Assembly: GCA_937988745.1 (NCBI GenBank)
Contig: CALKAR010000069.1
Span: 1 to 12,427, forward strand
Reading direction: 5' to 3'
DNA from: an uncultured Peptococcaceae bacterium
GTDB taxonomy: Bacteria > Bacillota > Limnochordia > Darwinibacteriales > Darwinibacteriaceae
Length of the DNA stretch: 12,427 nt
A program made the position numbers and the translations under genes. Below, piece by piece: positions 5,400-12,427 of this stretch (position 1 is its first letter; each line of letters starts with the position of its first letter). Under the pieces are notes generated by a model that was not told where the DNA came from, searched no databases, and was given only the letters and a program-made list of their open reading frames with translations.

Positions 5400-8300
5400 A
5401 TGATTGATATTGCAATAGTTGGGATTGGATGTAGATATCCAGGTGGCATCAGTAACCCTGATGAGTTTTGGTCTTTCTTGATCAACAAAGGAGATGCCGT
5501 AACAGATATTCCAAAAAACCGCTGGAACATTGAGCGCTTTTATGACCCTGACCCTGAAATGCCAGGGAAGATGTATACAAAGCGAGGAGCTTTTCTCACC
5601 ACACCTCTGGATGAATTTGATCCTGAATATTTTGGTATTTCTCATCGTGAAGCTACTATTATGGATCCTCAACAAAGGTTAATTCTTGAGGTTGCTCAAG
5701 AAGCTCTTGATGACGCAGGATATGCCAATAAAGTAGCAGGACGACCTGTCGGTGTTTACATAGGTGGCTTTACAAATGACAGTATGGCATTAAGACATAA
5801 TAACATTTCTAGGCCTTTCATTACAACACATACACCCACAAGCAGTTCTTATACCATGCTGTCAAACCGTGTTTCATTTGTATTTGATTTACGAGGACCG
5901 AGCATGACAATAGATACTGCATGTTCATCTTCTTTAGTTGCATTGCATGAAGCTGTTTCTGCTCTGCAGCAAGAACACATAGAAATGGCGATGGTCGGCG
6001 GAGTCAATGTGATGCTCAGACCTGAAACTTTTATTTCGATGTGTAAGGGGCATTTTCTAGCTGAGGATGGGCGCAGCAAGGCATTTGATAAAGATGCTGA
6101 TGGCTATGGACGAGGAGAGGGTGCCGGCATGCTTTTATTGCGTCCACTAGAAAAAGCATTAGCAGATGGGGATCGTGTTTATGCAGTTATCCGAGCAACA
6201 GGAGTTAATCAGGATGGCCGCACATCAGGAATCACTGTCCCTAACCCCCAATCACAGACCGAATTAATACATCAAGTAACAAAAAAGTCAGGCTTAAAAC
6301 CAGCTGATATTGGTTTTATTGAGGCACACGGTACGGGCACAGGAGTTGGCGACCCTCTTGAAATGAAAGCGATAGGAAACACGCTAGGTTGTGCTGAAGG
6401 ACGAGAGAAGCCATTGTATGTAGGCTCAATCAAATCTTCCATTGGTCATACAGAAGCTGCTTCTGGCGTTGCTAGTGTTATTAAAACAGCACTCAGCTTA
6501 TATCATCGTACGATTGTTCCTCAAGCATGGCTTAATGAACTTAATCCAGTTATTCCTTTTGATACTTACCAACTTTCCGTTCCTTTGGAAACACAACCCT
6601 TTCCAAGCAATGACGAAGGAATTTCTGCGGCCTCTATTAACAGCTTTGGTTATGGAGGTACAAACGCTCATGCCATCTTAGTAAATCCGCCTTCGATACC
6701 TGACACAAATGATATTCCCGCAAAACGTTCAGAAAAAACAAGATTTTTCCCTGTGTCTGGACGCAACGATGCAGGTGCACGTAGTTTTGCTGCTGATTTA
6801 GCTGAAAAAATTGAAGAATTAACCAGCTTAGAAGAAGTGGATTCTTTTTCCGATGCGATATGGAAAAAAAGAGCTCATCATCTCTGCCGCTTTTCTGTCC
6901 CCTATGCGAGCAAAGATGAACTTATGGAGAAATTAACCGAACTGGGTTCAGGAGGTGGAAAAAACAGTGTCCGCATACTCAACAACAGTAAAGGGATAGT
7001 ATTTGTTTTGAGTGGTATGGGTCCCCAATGGTGGGCAATGGGACGCCAATTATTAACCACTGACAGTATTTTTTCACGCTTAGCACAAGAAATTGATGAG
7101 GTATTCAAGTCTTTATCCGGCTGGTCCTTAGTAGAAGAACTTTTAAAAGATGAGGCAGACTCTAAAGTAACCTCTACGGAAATTGCACAAACTGGAAACT
7201 TCCTTCTCCAAGTAGGCCTAGTTGCAGAACTTGAGGCATTAGGCGTAAAACCCGCTGCATTAGTTGGTCATAGCGTTGGTGAAGTTAGTGCAGCCTATCT
7301 TTCAGGCACCCTCAGCTTAAAAGAGGCAGTTACTGTTTCTTATCATCGCTCTCGATTACAAGCCTTACAGGCTGGAACAGGAGGCATGATGGCCGTAGGT
7401 CTCTCTGAGTCTGATATCATAACTCGTATAGCTAATTTAAAGGACGTTGAAATTGCCGCTGTAAACAGTCCTTCGAGCGTTACTCTAGCGGGAGACTTAG
7501 ACACCTTGAAAAGACTAGCAGAACAGTTGGAAACTGAGGGAGTCTTTAACCGAATTCTTCATGTTGAAGTGCCCTATCATAGCCATTTTATGGATCCTAT
7601 CCTTGATGAGTTGAAGGAAATGTTATCTGTTTTAGCTCCTCAAGCGCCAACCCTACCTCTATACTCTACAGTCACAGGAAAACCAGTCGATTCCTCCAAA
7701 GACCTTTGGGATGCTGAATACTGGCAGAAAAACGTACGCGACTCAGTCCGTTTTGCAGATGCCGTAGAAAATTTGATCAATGATGGCTTTAGAACATTTC
7801 TTGAAATTGGTCCCCATCCTGTTTTATCTGGTAACATCAGAGAAATTTTGCTCAAATCTGGTGAGACAGGAGCGACCATTTCTACCCTGTCTCGTAATCG
7901 TGATGATATGGAAAGCCTAAGAAATACCATGGCCGAGCTTTATGCTATTGGGGCTCTTGATGAGACTGAGCCACCAGGAGGTTGGGTTGGTATTTCCAAA
8001 CAATATGATTTACCAGTTCATAAGTTTCAGCGAACTAAAATGTGGTTTGAACCCGAAGAACTAACGCTTGAACGTTTGGGTGACCCCTCCTCTCCCATTC
8101 TTCCTGGGTTACATACGCTTTCAAATCTTCCTGAATGGGAAACTGATATTAATATAGGTTCACTGCCTTGGCTCAAAGACCATGTGGTAGCTGGCTCTGT
8201 CTTGTTGCCTGGCGCAGCCTTTATTGATGCAGCACTAGCAGCTGCTGCAAGCGTAACAAAATCAGAAACACCTATCATAGAAGAGATTGAATTTATTTCT

Positions 8301-11300
8301 CCACTAGTGATTGATGATCATGAAGTCCCTGTATTACGCTTAAGCGCTGATCCTGACACCGGACGTTTTGTTATTAAAACGAAACCTGCTGACTCAAGAG
8401 ATTGGACACTTCGTGCTCGTGGTCGTATTGTATATGGACAAGCAAGGCCCCTTAAAAAGAAAGAGCTAGTAGAGACTATTGAAACAACGGATGATAGTCA
8501 TACTGACAATCCTCTTGATAACAATCCTGATAATAACTTATTAATTCCTCCTTCATTTGAAATAAGCACAGAGCAACTTTACGAGGAATTCACAGCGGCA
8601 GGACTTTCTTATGGGCCATATTTCCGTCGCATTGAAAAAGTGAAAGTAAATGCGGAAATTGTTAGCGCAACAATTAACGGTGCGATAGAAAACAACCGTC
8701 ACCGTGCCCATCCTGCCATTGTCGATTGCGCTTTCCAATGTATGGCTGCCTGGGGTGCTTTAGGTAATTTCCAAGCGAGCGGTCCTGTTGTACCAGCGGC
8801 TATTCACTCAGTAAGGCAGTTTGCTCCGCTCACGGAGAAAGTAACAGTTAATGTTAGTCGTTGTAAACCACAACCTGGTGAAACAGATTTAGTTGCTGAC
8901 ATCATTTTAATGAACGAAAATGGTGAAAGTTTATTGGAGTTTTCTCGAGTGCAATTCAGCCCGATAGCTCCACGGCTACCAGTAATGAGTGAGTTAGATT
9001 CTTTGTTATACGAATCTGAGTTTATACCTTTAAATACAGTAGAACAAGAAACACTCTCATCTGACTCAGAAACTGAGTCCGTCGATACTGTTCAAACTGA
9101 CACCTCAACTCCCAATAAAGAAAAATCCTTACATGAGCTTATTAATGACAATGTTCTGTTCATTGTTGGAACGGGAGAGGAAACACAACCATGGGTATCA
9201 CAACTTGTATCACTACACCCTGAAAACAAGTCACTGATCATTTCAGGAAATGAACCGGCTGAGATTGCTGAGGAAATAAGCAACTCATTTAGTGAGTTAA
9301 TCTCAGTCACTGAAAAACAAGTTACTGTTGTTTTATGCGCGGTAGGCCTCGGTGAATCAGAAGATCTTACTACAACAGAGACCTTTAATTTACAAGACTC
9401 TGTCAGAGGTGTCTCTGCTTTAGTTGGATTAGCAATCGCTGTTCAAAATGTCTTTATAACACTTGAAGAAGAGCAACCTGAGCGACAAGAGATCAGAGAC
9501 GCAGTTCGCGGACTTGTCTTAACTCGTAGAGCGACAAGACTAACAGAGGATGAGCTTCCAAATCTTGTTAGCTCAGCTATCGTTGGCACCCGCCGAGTAC
9601 TTCGCAACGAGTTTCCTGCACTACGTTGGAATTTGATTGATGTAGATGGAAACACACAACTTAACGAGGCACTCAACTTTGTTTATTCGTCAGACTATAA
9701 AGATTGGGAGGCAGATGAAATTACTCTACGCAACGGAATTCCTTATGTTGAACAGTTAAAAAACACATTTACTTCTCATAAGTCTAAATATGAAGAAGCT
9801 TATCTTTTAACCGATCCAGAAAAAAACTTCGAATTAGAAATACCCAAAACACATTTATTTTCTGACCTTTCACTCCGCGAGACCTCAAGACGAGAACCAG
9901 GTGAATTTGAGGTTGAGTTACGGATAGATGCGCTTGAACTTAATTATAAAGATGCTCTAAAAGTATTAGGTATGTTGGGGGAAAAAGAGTTGGAAGGCAC
10001 CCACTTCGGTCTTGAGGTAGGTATGTTTGGCGTTGCTGTTGTGACACGAATAGGCCCTGATGTCACTGAATGCAAACCAGGAGATAAAGTAGTCGTTGGG
10101 GTCAAAGGAATGGCTCGCCGTTATATTACTACCCGTTTAGATCAAGGACTATTTGTTGCTACAAGTCCAAATTTATCGACCTCTGATTATAATGCCATGG
10201 TACCTATGATGACGGCTCACTATAGTATTTATTACGCAGCACACGTGATGCCTGATGACGTTGTTCTTGTACATGGTGGTGCCGGTGGCGTGGGAATGGC
10301 TAGTATACAGGCAGCCAAACTTGCAGGAGCACGCGTTATTGCAACGGCAAGCACAGAAGAACGGAGAGAAGCTGCTCGCCAGATGGGTGCAGACGAGGTT
10401 CTTGATTCACGCTCATTAAATTTTGTCGAAGATGTCCTTGCCCTAACCGATGGACATGGTGCGGACGTAATTATCAGCTCGGCTCCTGGAGAATTTATTA
10501 CTGCCAACCTTAAGGTAGCAGCTGAATTCGGACGTGTTATTGAGGTAGGTAAGTTTGATATATTTACCAAACGTATGATTTCACTTTCCCCATTCAAGAA
10601 AAACCTATCCTTTATCTCAATTGACATTGATCGTATGGTTGCATTCAAACCAAAGTTAGTAGGTCAACTACACGCTGAAGTTATGCAACTACTCCATGAA
10701 GGAAAGTATAAACCGCTACCGGGTCATTTAATACCATTAACAAAAGCTCAAGAAGCATTTGATATGGTATTACGATCCAAGCATATTGGTCGCGTCATGC
10801 TTGACTTTACAGAACCCAACCTATTGATTAAACCATCAATTCCCGAAACGGAAATTGACAGTAATGCTGCTTATTTGATTACAGGAGGGTTTGGAGCGTT
10901 TGGTTTAGCAACCGCACGATGGTTAGTAGCGCGAGGTGCAACCACATTAATTCTGGTGAGCCGTAATGGTGCAACTACTCCTGACCAAATTAAAGCCGTA
11001 GAAGACCTACAACATCAAAACGTAAATATTATTTCTTTAAAAGCCGACGTATCTGATAAAGAGTCAGTTGATACATTAATTAGTAATGTAAAAGCACTAG
11101 AGATTCCTCTAAAAGGAATCTTTCATACAGCAGGTATTGTTATTGATGGACCATTTATGTTTTTAAGGGAAGAGGCTATTAAGAATGTCATGCTACCTAA
11201 GGCTTTGGGAGCATTCAATTTACACAATGCAATAGAAAAAGCAGATATCTCTGTGGATTACTTTGTCTTGTACTCTTCTATCACCGCTATTACAGGGACT

Positions 11301-11945
11301 GTCCCACAGACGTCTTATGCAGCTGCTAATATGGTTCTTGATACATTAGCTAGCTATCGACGAAAACAGGGCTTAGCAGCAACAGTTATTAATTGGGGTC
11401 CCTTAAGAGGCGGTGGAATGGCAGAGGCCTCTGAAGAGGTTGCTCGCTACCTAGGCTTAATCGGTTTTAAAATGCTTGATATGGAACGCTCTTGCCTGTA
11501 CATGGATAAAATCCTAGGAATGGATATTGCACAAGCGATGGTTGCTGATGTGCATTGGGGAGAATGGGGTCGTACCCATGCTACTTCTGCATCTACTAAA
11601 CGTTTCTTTGATTTAGTGCAATCGGCAAATGCAGGTAGCGAAGCCAGTAATGAAGTTTGGGAAAGTCTCTGCAAACTACCACCAGAAGAGCGTCAAGCTG
11701 CACTCCTTGAAGTTCTTCTTGAGCATATTTCTCAGGTAATGGGTATTCCAGTCAACTCCATTGATATACATACACCACTACCTGAGTTAGGTCTGGATTC
11801 CCTGATGGGCGTAGAACTTAACCTACGTCTAACAACAGCCTTAGGTGTCGAGCTCTCAACTCTTGAATTTACGCGAGGTGGAGGTCTCTCTGCACTAGCT
11901 TCTAGGTTATTAAAAAACATGGAGGATGCAGCTGATAAACAATAG
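5400..11945 (+). CDS. Single-module reducing type I polyketide synthase (KS-AT-DH-psiKR-ER-KR-ACP)
   Basis: This 2181-residue megasynthase should build a saturated chain by repeated use of one module. KS (about 1-430) has Cys175 in DTACSSS, His310 in EAHGTGT and His350. AT (about 530-850) has Ser625 in GHSVGE and a VPYH motif (724-727), which suggests malonyl-CoA. DH (about 900-1190) has His928 in HxxxGxxxxP and Asp1109 in DxxxQ. A structural KR half (about 1250-1450) precedes ER (about 1485-1800; NADPH loop HGGAGGVG at 1625-1632). KR (about 1820-2060) has TGGFGAFG (1828-1835), Lys1934, Ser1960, Tyr1973 and Asn1977. ACP (about 2095-2170) has Ser2134 in LGLDSL. No methyltransferase, loading domain or thioesterase is present. 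The order and length match mycocerosic-acid-synthase-like and animal-FAS-like enzymes. It is the last operon gene, behind four envelope-export genes. A separate phosphopantetheinyl transferase and release enzyme are needed and not seen here. Confidence 0.96.
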   Translation: MIDIAIVGIGCRYPGGISNPDEFWSFLINKGDAVTDIPKNRWNIERFYDPDPEMPGKMYTKRGAFLTTPLDEFDPEYFGISHREATIMDPQQRLILEVAQEALDDAGYANKVAGRPVGVYIGGFTNDSMALRHNNISRPFITTHTPTSSSYTMLSNRVSFVFDLRGPSMTIDTACSSSLVALHEAVSALQQEHIEMAMVGGVNVMLRPETFISMCKGHFLAEDGRSKAFDKDADGYGRGEGAGMLLLRPLEKALADGDRVYAVIRATGVNQDGRTSGITVPNPQSQTELIHQVTKKSGLKPADIGFIEAHGTGTGVGDPLEMKAIGNTLGCAEGREKPLYVGSIKSSIGHTEAASGVASVIKTALSLYHRTIVPQAWLNELNPVIPFDTYQLSVPLETQPFPSNDEGISAASINSFGYGGTNAHAILVNPPSIPDTNDIPAKRSEKTRFFPVSGRNDAGARSFAADLAEKIEELTSLEEVDSFSDAIWKKRAHHLCRFSVPYASKDELMEKLTELGSGGGKNSVRILNNSKGIVFVLSGMGPQWWAMGRQLLTTDSIFSRLAQEIDEVFKSLSGWSLVEELLKDEADSKVTSTEIAQTGNFLLQVGLVAELEALGVKPAALVGHSVGEVSAAYLSGTLSLKEAVTVSYHRSRLQALQAGTGGMMAVGLSESDIITRIANLKDVEIAAVNSPSSVTLAGDLDTLKRLAEQLETEGVFNRILHVEVPYHSHFMDPILDELKEMLSVLAPQAPTLPLYSTVTGKPVDSSKDLWDAEYWQKNVRDSVRFADAVENLINDGFRTFLEIGPHPVLSGNIREILLKSGETGATISTLSRNRDDMESLRNTMAELYAIGALDETEPPGGWVGISKQYDLPVHKFQRTKMWFEPEELTLERLGDPSSPILPGLHTLSNLPEWETDINIGSLPWLKDHVVAGSVLLPGAAFIDAALAAAASVTKSETPIIEEIEFISPLVIDDHEVPVLRLSADPDTGRFVIKTKPADSRDWTLRARGRIVYGQARPLKKKELVETIETTDDSHTDNPLDNNPDNNLLIPPSFEISTEQLYEEFTAAGLSYGPYFRRIEKVKVNAEIVSATINGAIENNRHRAHPAIVDCAFQCMAAWGALGNFQASGPVVPAAIHSVRQFAPLTEKVTVNVSRCKPQPGETDLVADIILMNENGESLLEFSRVQFSPIAPRLPVMSELDSLLYESEFIPLNTVEQETLSSDSETESVDTVQTDTSTPNKEKSLHELINDNVLFIVGTGEETQPWVSQLVSLHPENKSLIISGNEPAEIAEEISNSFSELISVTEKQVTVVLCAVGLGESEDLTTTETFNLQDSVRGVSALVGLAIAVQNVFITLEEEQPERQEIRDAVRGLVLTRRATRLTEDELPNLVSSAIVGTRRVLRNEFPALRWNLIDVDGNTQLNEALNFVYSSDYKDWEADEITLRNGIPYVEQLKNTFTSHKSKYEEAYLLTDPEKNFELEIPKTHLFSDLSLRETSRREPGEFEVELRIDALELNYKDALKVLGMLGEKELEGTHFGLEVGMFGVAVVTRIGPDVTECKPGDKVVVGVKGMARRYITTRLDQGLFVATSPNLSTSDYNAMVPMMTAHYSIYYAAHVMPDDVVLVHGGAGGVGMASIQAAKLAGARVIATASTEERREAARQMGADEVLDSRSLNFVEDVLALTDGHGADVIISSAPGEFITANLKVAAEFGRVIEVGKFDIFTKRMISLSPFKKNLSFISIDIDRMVAFKPKLVGQLHAEVMQLLHEGKYKPLPGHLIPLTKAQEAFDMVLRSKHIGRVMLDFTEPNLLIKPSIPETEIDSNAAYLITGGFGAFGLATARWLVARGATTLILVSRNGATTPDQIKAVEDLQHQNVNIISLKADVSDKESVDTLISNVKALEIPLKGIFHTAGIVIDGPFMFLREEAIKNVMLPKALGAFNLHNAIEKADISVDYFVLYSSITAITGTVPQTSYAAANMVLDTLASYRRKQGLAATVINWGPLRGGGMAEASEEVARYLGLIGFKMLDMERSCLYMDKILGMDIAQAMVADVHWGEWGRTHATSASTKRFFDLVQSANAGSEASNEVWESLCKLPPEERQAALLEVLLEHISQVMGIPVNSIDIHTPLPELGLDSLMGVELNLRLTTALGVELSTLEFTRGGGLSALASRLLKNMEDAADKQ

Positions 11946-11958
11946 CAGGCAAGTGTTT

Positions 11959-12037
11959 TGAACTGACCCCAAAAAAGTTGGACGGTTAATTTTTATGCGC
12001 AGGACTGATTTCTGTATTGCACAGGACTCAGTCCTTT
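11959..12037 (-). mobile_element. Right-end remnant of an IS3-family element
   Basis: The stretch 11959-11983 (tgaactgacccc, six A, gttggac) is the terminal inverted repeat type of IS150-like IS3-family elements. Reading inward on the minus strand, an orfB tail follows immediately. The element starts only 13 bp after the PKS stop codon. It is cut at 12037, where the IS66-type end begins, so the rest of the element is either lost or continues beyond the IS66 copy outside the window. Confidence 0.75.
11993..12037 (-). pseudogene. C-terminal fragment of IS3-family transposase OrfB
   Basis: The minus strand from 12037 to TAA at 11993-11995 encodes KGLSPVQYRNQSCA, the classic last residues of IS150-group OrfB (pattern LKGLSPVQYRTQS). 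OrfB is the DDE integrase half of the IS3 transposase. Only 14 codons remain because the IS66-type element interrupts the gene directly before the Lys codon, so this piece is non-functional here. Confidence 0.75.
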
Positions 12038-12116
12038 GTAAGCGTACGGTGAACACATGTATTTATTCTCTTAAAGATGGGTAACACTAAGGTTTTGTTA
12101 ACTTTAGGAGAATTAA

Positions 12117-12347
12117 ATGCATCAACGTATGGAGAGCGAAACCAGTGATAACTCTTATGGTCAAGCTGGTTCTACTTTATTGTTATCGAGTCAACGCCAA
12201 ATTCCTTCCGTTCTGACTTTAGACAAGGTCGTGTTAATGAGCCAAGCCACGGATTTACGAGCTGGTATGGATACGCTACGGACTAAGGCGATCCAGCTTG
12301 TTGGTCAAGTGGGTCCGCATGAAGGTTATATTTTGGGGCTGTCCTAG
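12117..12347 (+). pseudogene. Truncated IS66-family TnpB (Orf2) accessory protein
   Basis: The frame encodes 76 residues. Residues 32-71 (LTLDKVVLMSQATDLRAGMD, then a TLRTKAIQLVGQVGPHEGYIL stretch) match the N-terminal half of the IS66 Orf2/TnpB family, whose signature is xDMRxGxDxL followed by a hydrophobic helix and GYLF. TnpB assists IS66 transposition and is normally about 115 residues. The first 31 residues, Ser/Gln-rich, are an extension I do not recognise. The ATG at 12117 has aggag 6 nt upstream. The match ends at GYIL, exactly where a 48-bp palindrome interrupts the gene and introduces a stop 10 bp later. If the palindrome plus seven following bases (12335-12389) is removed, the frame stays open to the window end (GYILNRKCKQRSLFLQ), which supports interruption of a once longer gene. 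Confidence 0.65.
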
Positions 12348-12382
12348 ATAATACCTTAAAGTGTATTATCTAGGACAGCCCC
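12335..12382. repeat. 48-bp perfect palindrome, MITE-like, inside tnpB
   Basis: ggggctgtcctagataatac (12335-12354) is perfectly inverted at 12363-12382 around an 8-nt loop (cttaaagt). The arms look like IS terminal repeats placed head to head. tatttt occurs directly before the left arm (12329-12334) and again one base after the right arm (12384-12389), a possible target duplication. It interrupts the TnpB-like frame. It could be a minimal non-autonomous element or the end of a larger IS. As RNA it would form a very stable hairpin, but without a good T-run, so a plain terminator is less likely. Confidence 0.65.
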
Positions 12383-12427
12383 TTATTTTAAACAGGAAGT
12401 GTAAACAACGCTCTCTTTTCTTACAGG

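Larger units (their letters stand above)
12038..12427 (+). mobile_element. Left part of an IS66-family element inserted in the IS3 remnant
   Basis: gtaagcgtacggtgaac (12038-12054) matches the GTAAGCGT...GTGAAC terminal repeats of IS66-family elements. A TnpB-like ORF follows inside. The element begins exactly where the IS3 orfB reading stops. IS66 elements usually duplicate 8 bp, so agtccttt (12030-12037) is the predicted target duplication. The right end lies outside the window. The usual tnpA gene does not precede tnpB, so this copy is either a variant or deleted. Confidence 0.65.

Noticed and set aside
9140..9760. Methyltransferase domain between DH and ER
   Set aside because: The region lacks a SAM-binding motif and has the pattern of a structural KR half domain, which is expected at this position.
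10232..10648. 138-codon minus-strand ORF inside the PKS gene
   Set aside because: It lies opposite the conserved ER domain, is rich in Ser/Arg/Ala as expected for an antisense reading, and has no start signals.
1..12427. CRISPR array, tRNA or rRNA genes
   Set aside because: No regularly spaced repeats with unique spacers and no tRNA cloverleaf or rRNA-like segment were seen on either strand.

Overview
The window looks like an AT-rich gammaproteobacterial chromosome segment carrying an accessory polyketide locus with an IS-littered right border. A Gram-negative host is clear: the genes include a LolA-like periplasmic protein and a probable outer-membrane beta-barrel. Base composition and general style recall the Legionellales, but no marker gene here fixes the genus, so that assignment is only an inference.

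Layout. Positions 1-294 hold the 3' end of an unrecognised Lys/Asp/Glu-rich gene, closed by a good intrinsic terminator (313-345). About 260 bp with no convincing gene follows (346-602), containing a small hairpin and a possible IS3-type scrap. A GNAT-like acetyltransferase gene (603-1130) is on the minus strand. It diverges across a 221-bp AT-rich promoter region from a tightly packed plus-strand operon (1352-11945). That operon holds a LolD/MacB-type ATPase, a four-TM FtsX/MacB permease (4-bp overlap), a LolA-like periplasmic protein (8-bp overlap), a predicted outer-membrane beta-barrel (1-bp gap), and, after 57 bp with its own strong RBS, a 2181-residue single-module reducing type I polyketide synthase.

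The PKS reads KS-AT-DH-psiKR-ER-KR-ACP with all catalytic residues visible and no thioesterase. This is the architecture of mycocerosic-acid-synthase-like and animal-FAS-like enzymes, which make saturated chains iteratively. The four genes before it would supply one component per envelope layer: cytoplasmic ATPase, inner-membrane permease, periplasmic lipid chaperone and outer-membrane barrel. The working hypothesis is a self-contained operon that makes a saturated polyketide lipid and moves it to the outer membrane, a Gram-negative analogue of mycobacterial PDIM logic (MAS, DrrABC, LppX). The product, its starter and its release enzyme are not determined by the window.

Thirteen bases after the PKS stop the locus runs into nested mobile DNA. 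The right end of an IS3-family element (IR plus the last codons of orfB, minus strand) is interrupted by the left end of an IS66-family element. The tnpB-like ORF of that element is in turn interrupted by a 48-bp perfect palindrome (20-bp arms, 8-nt loop). Any further biosynthetic genes that once followed the PKS may have been displaced.
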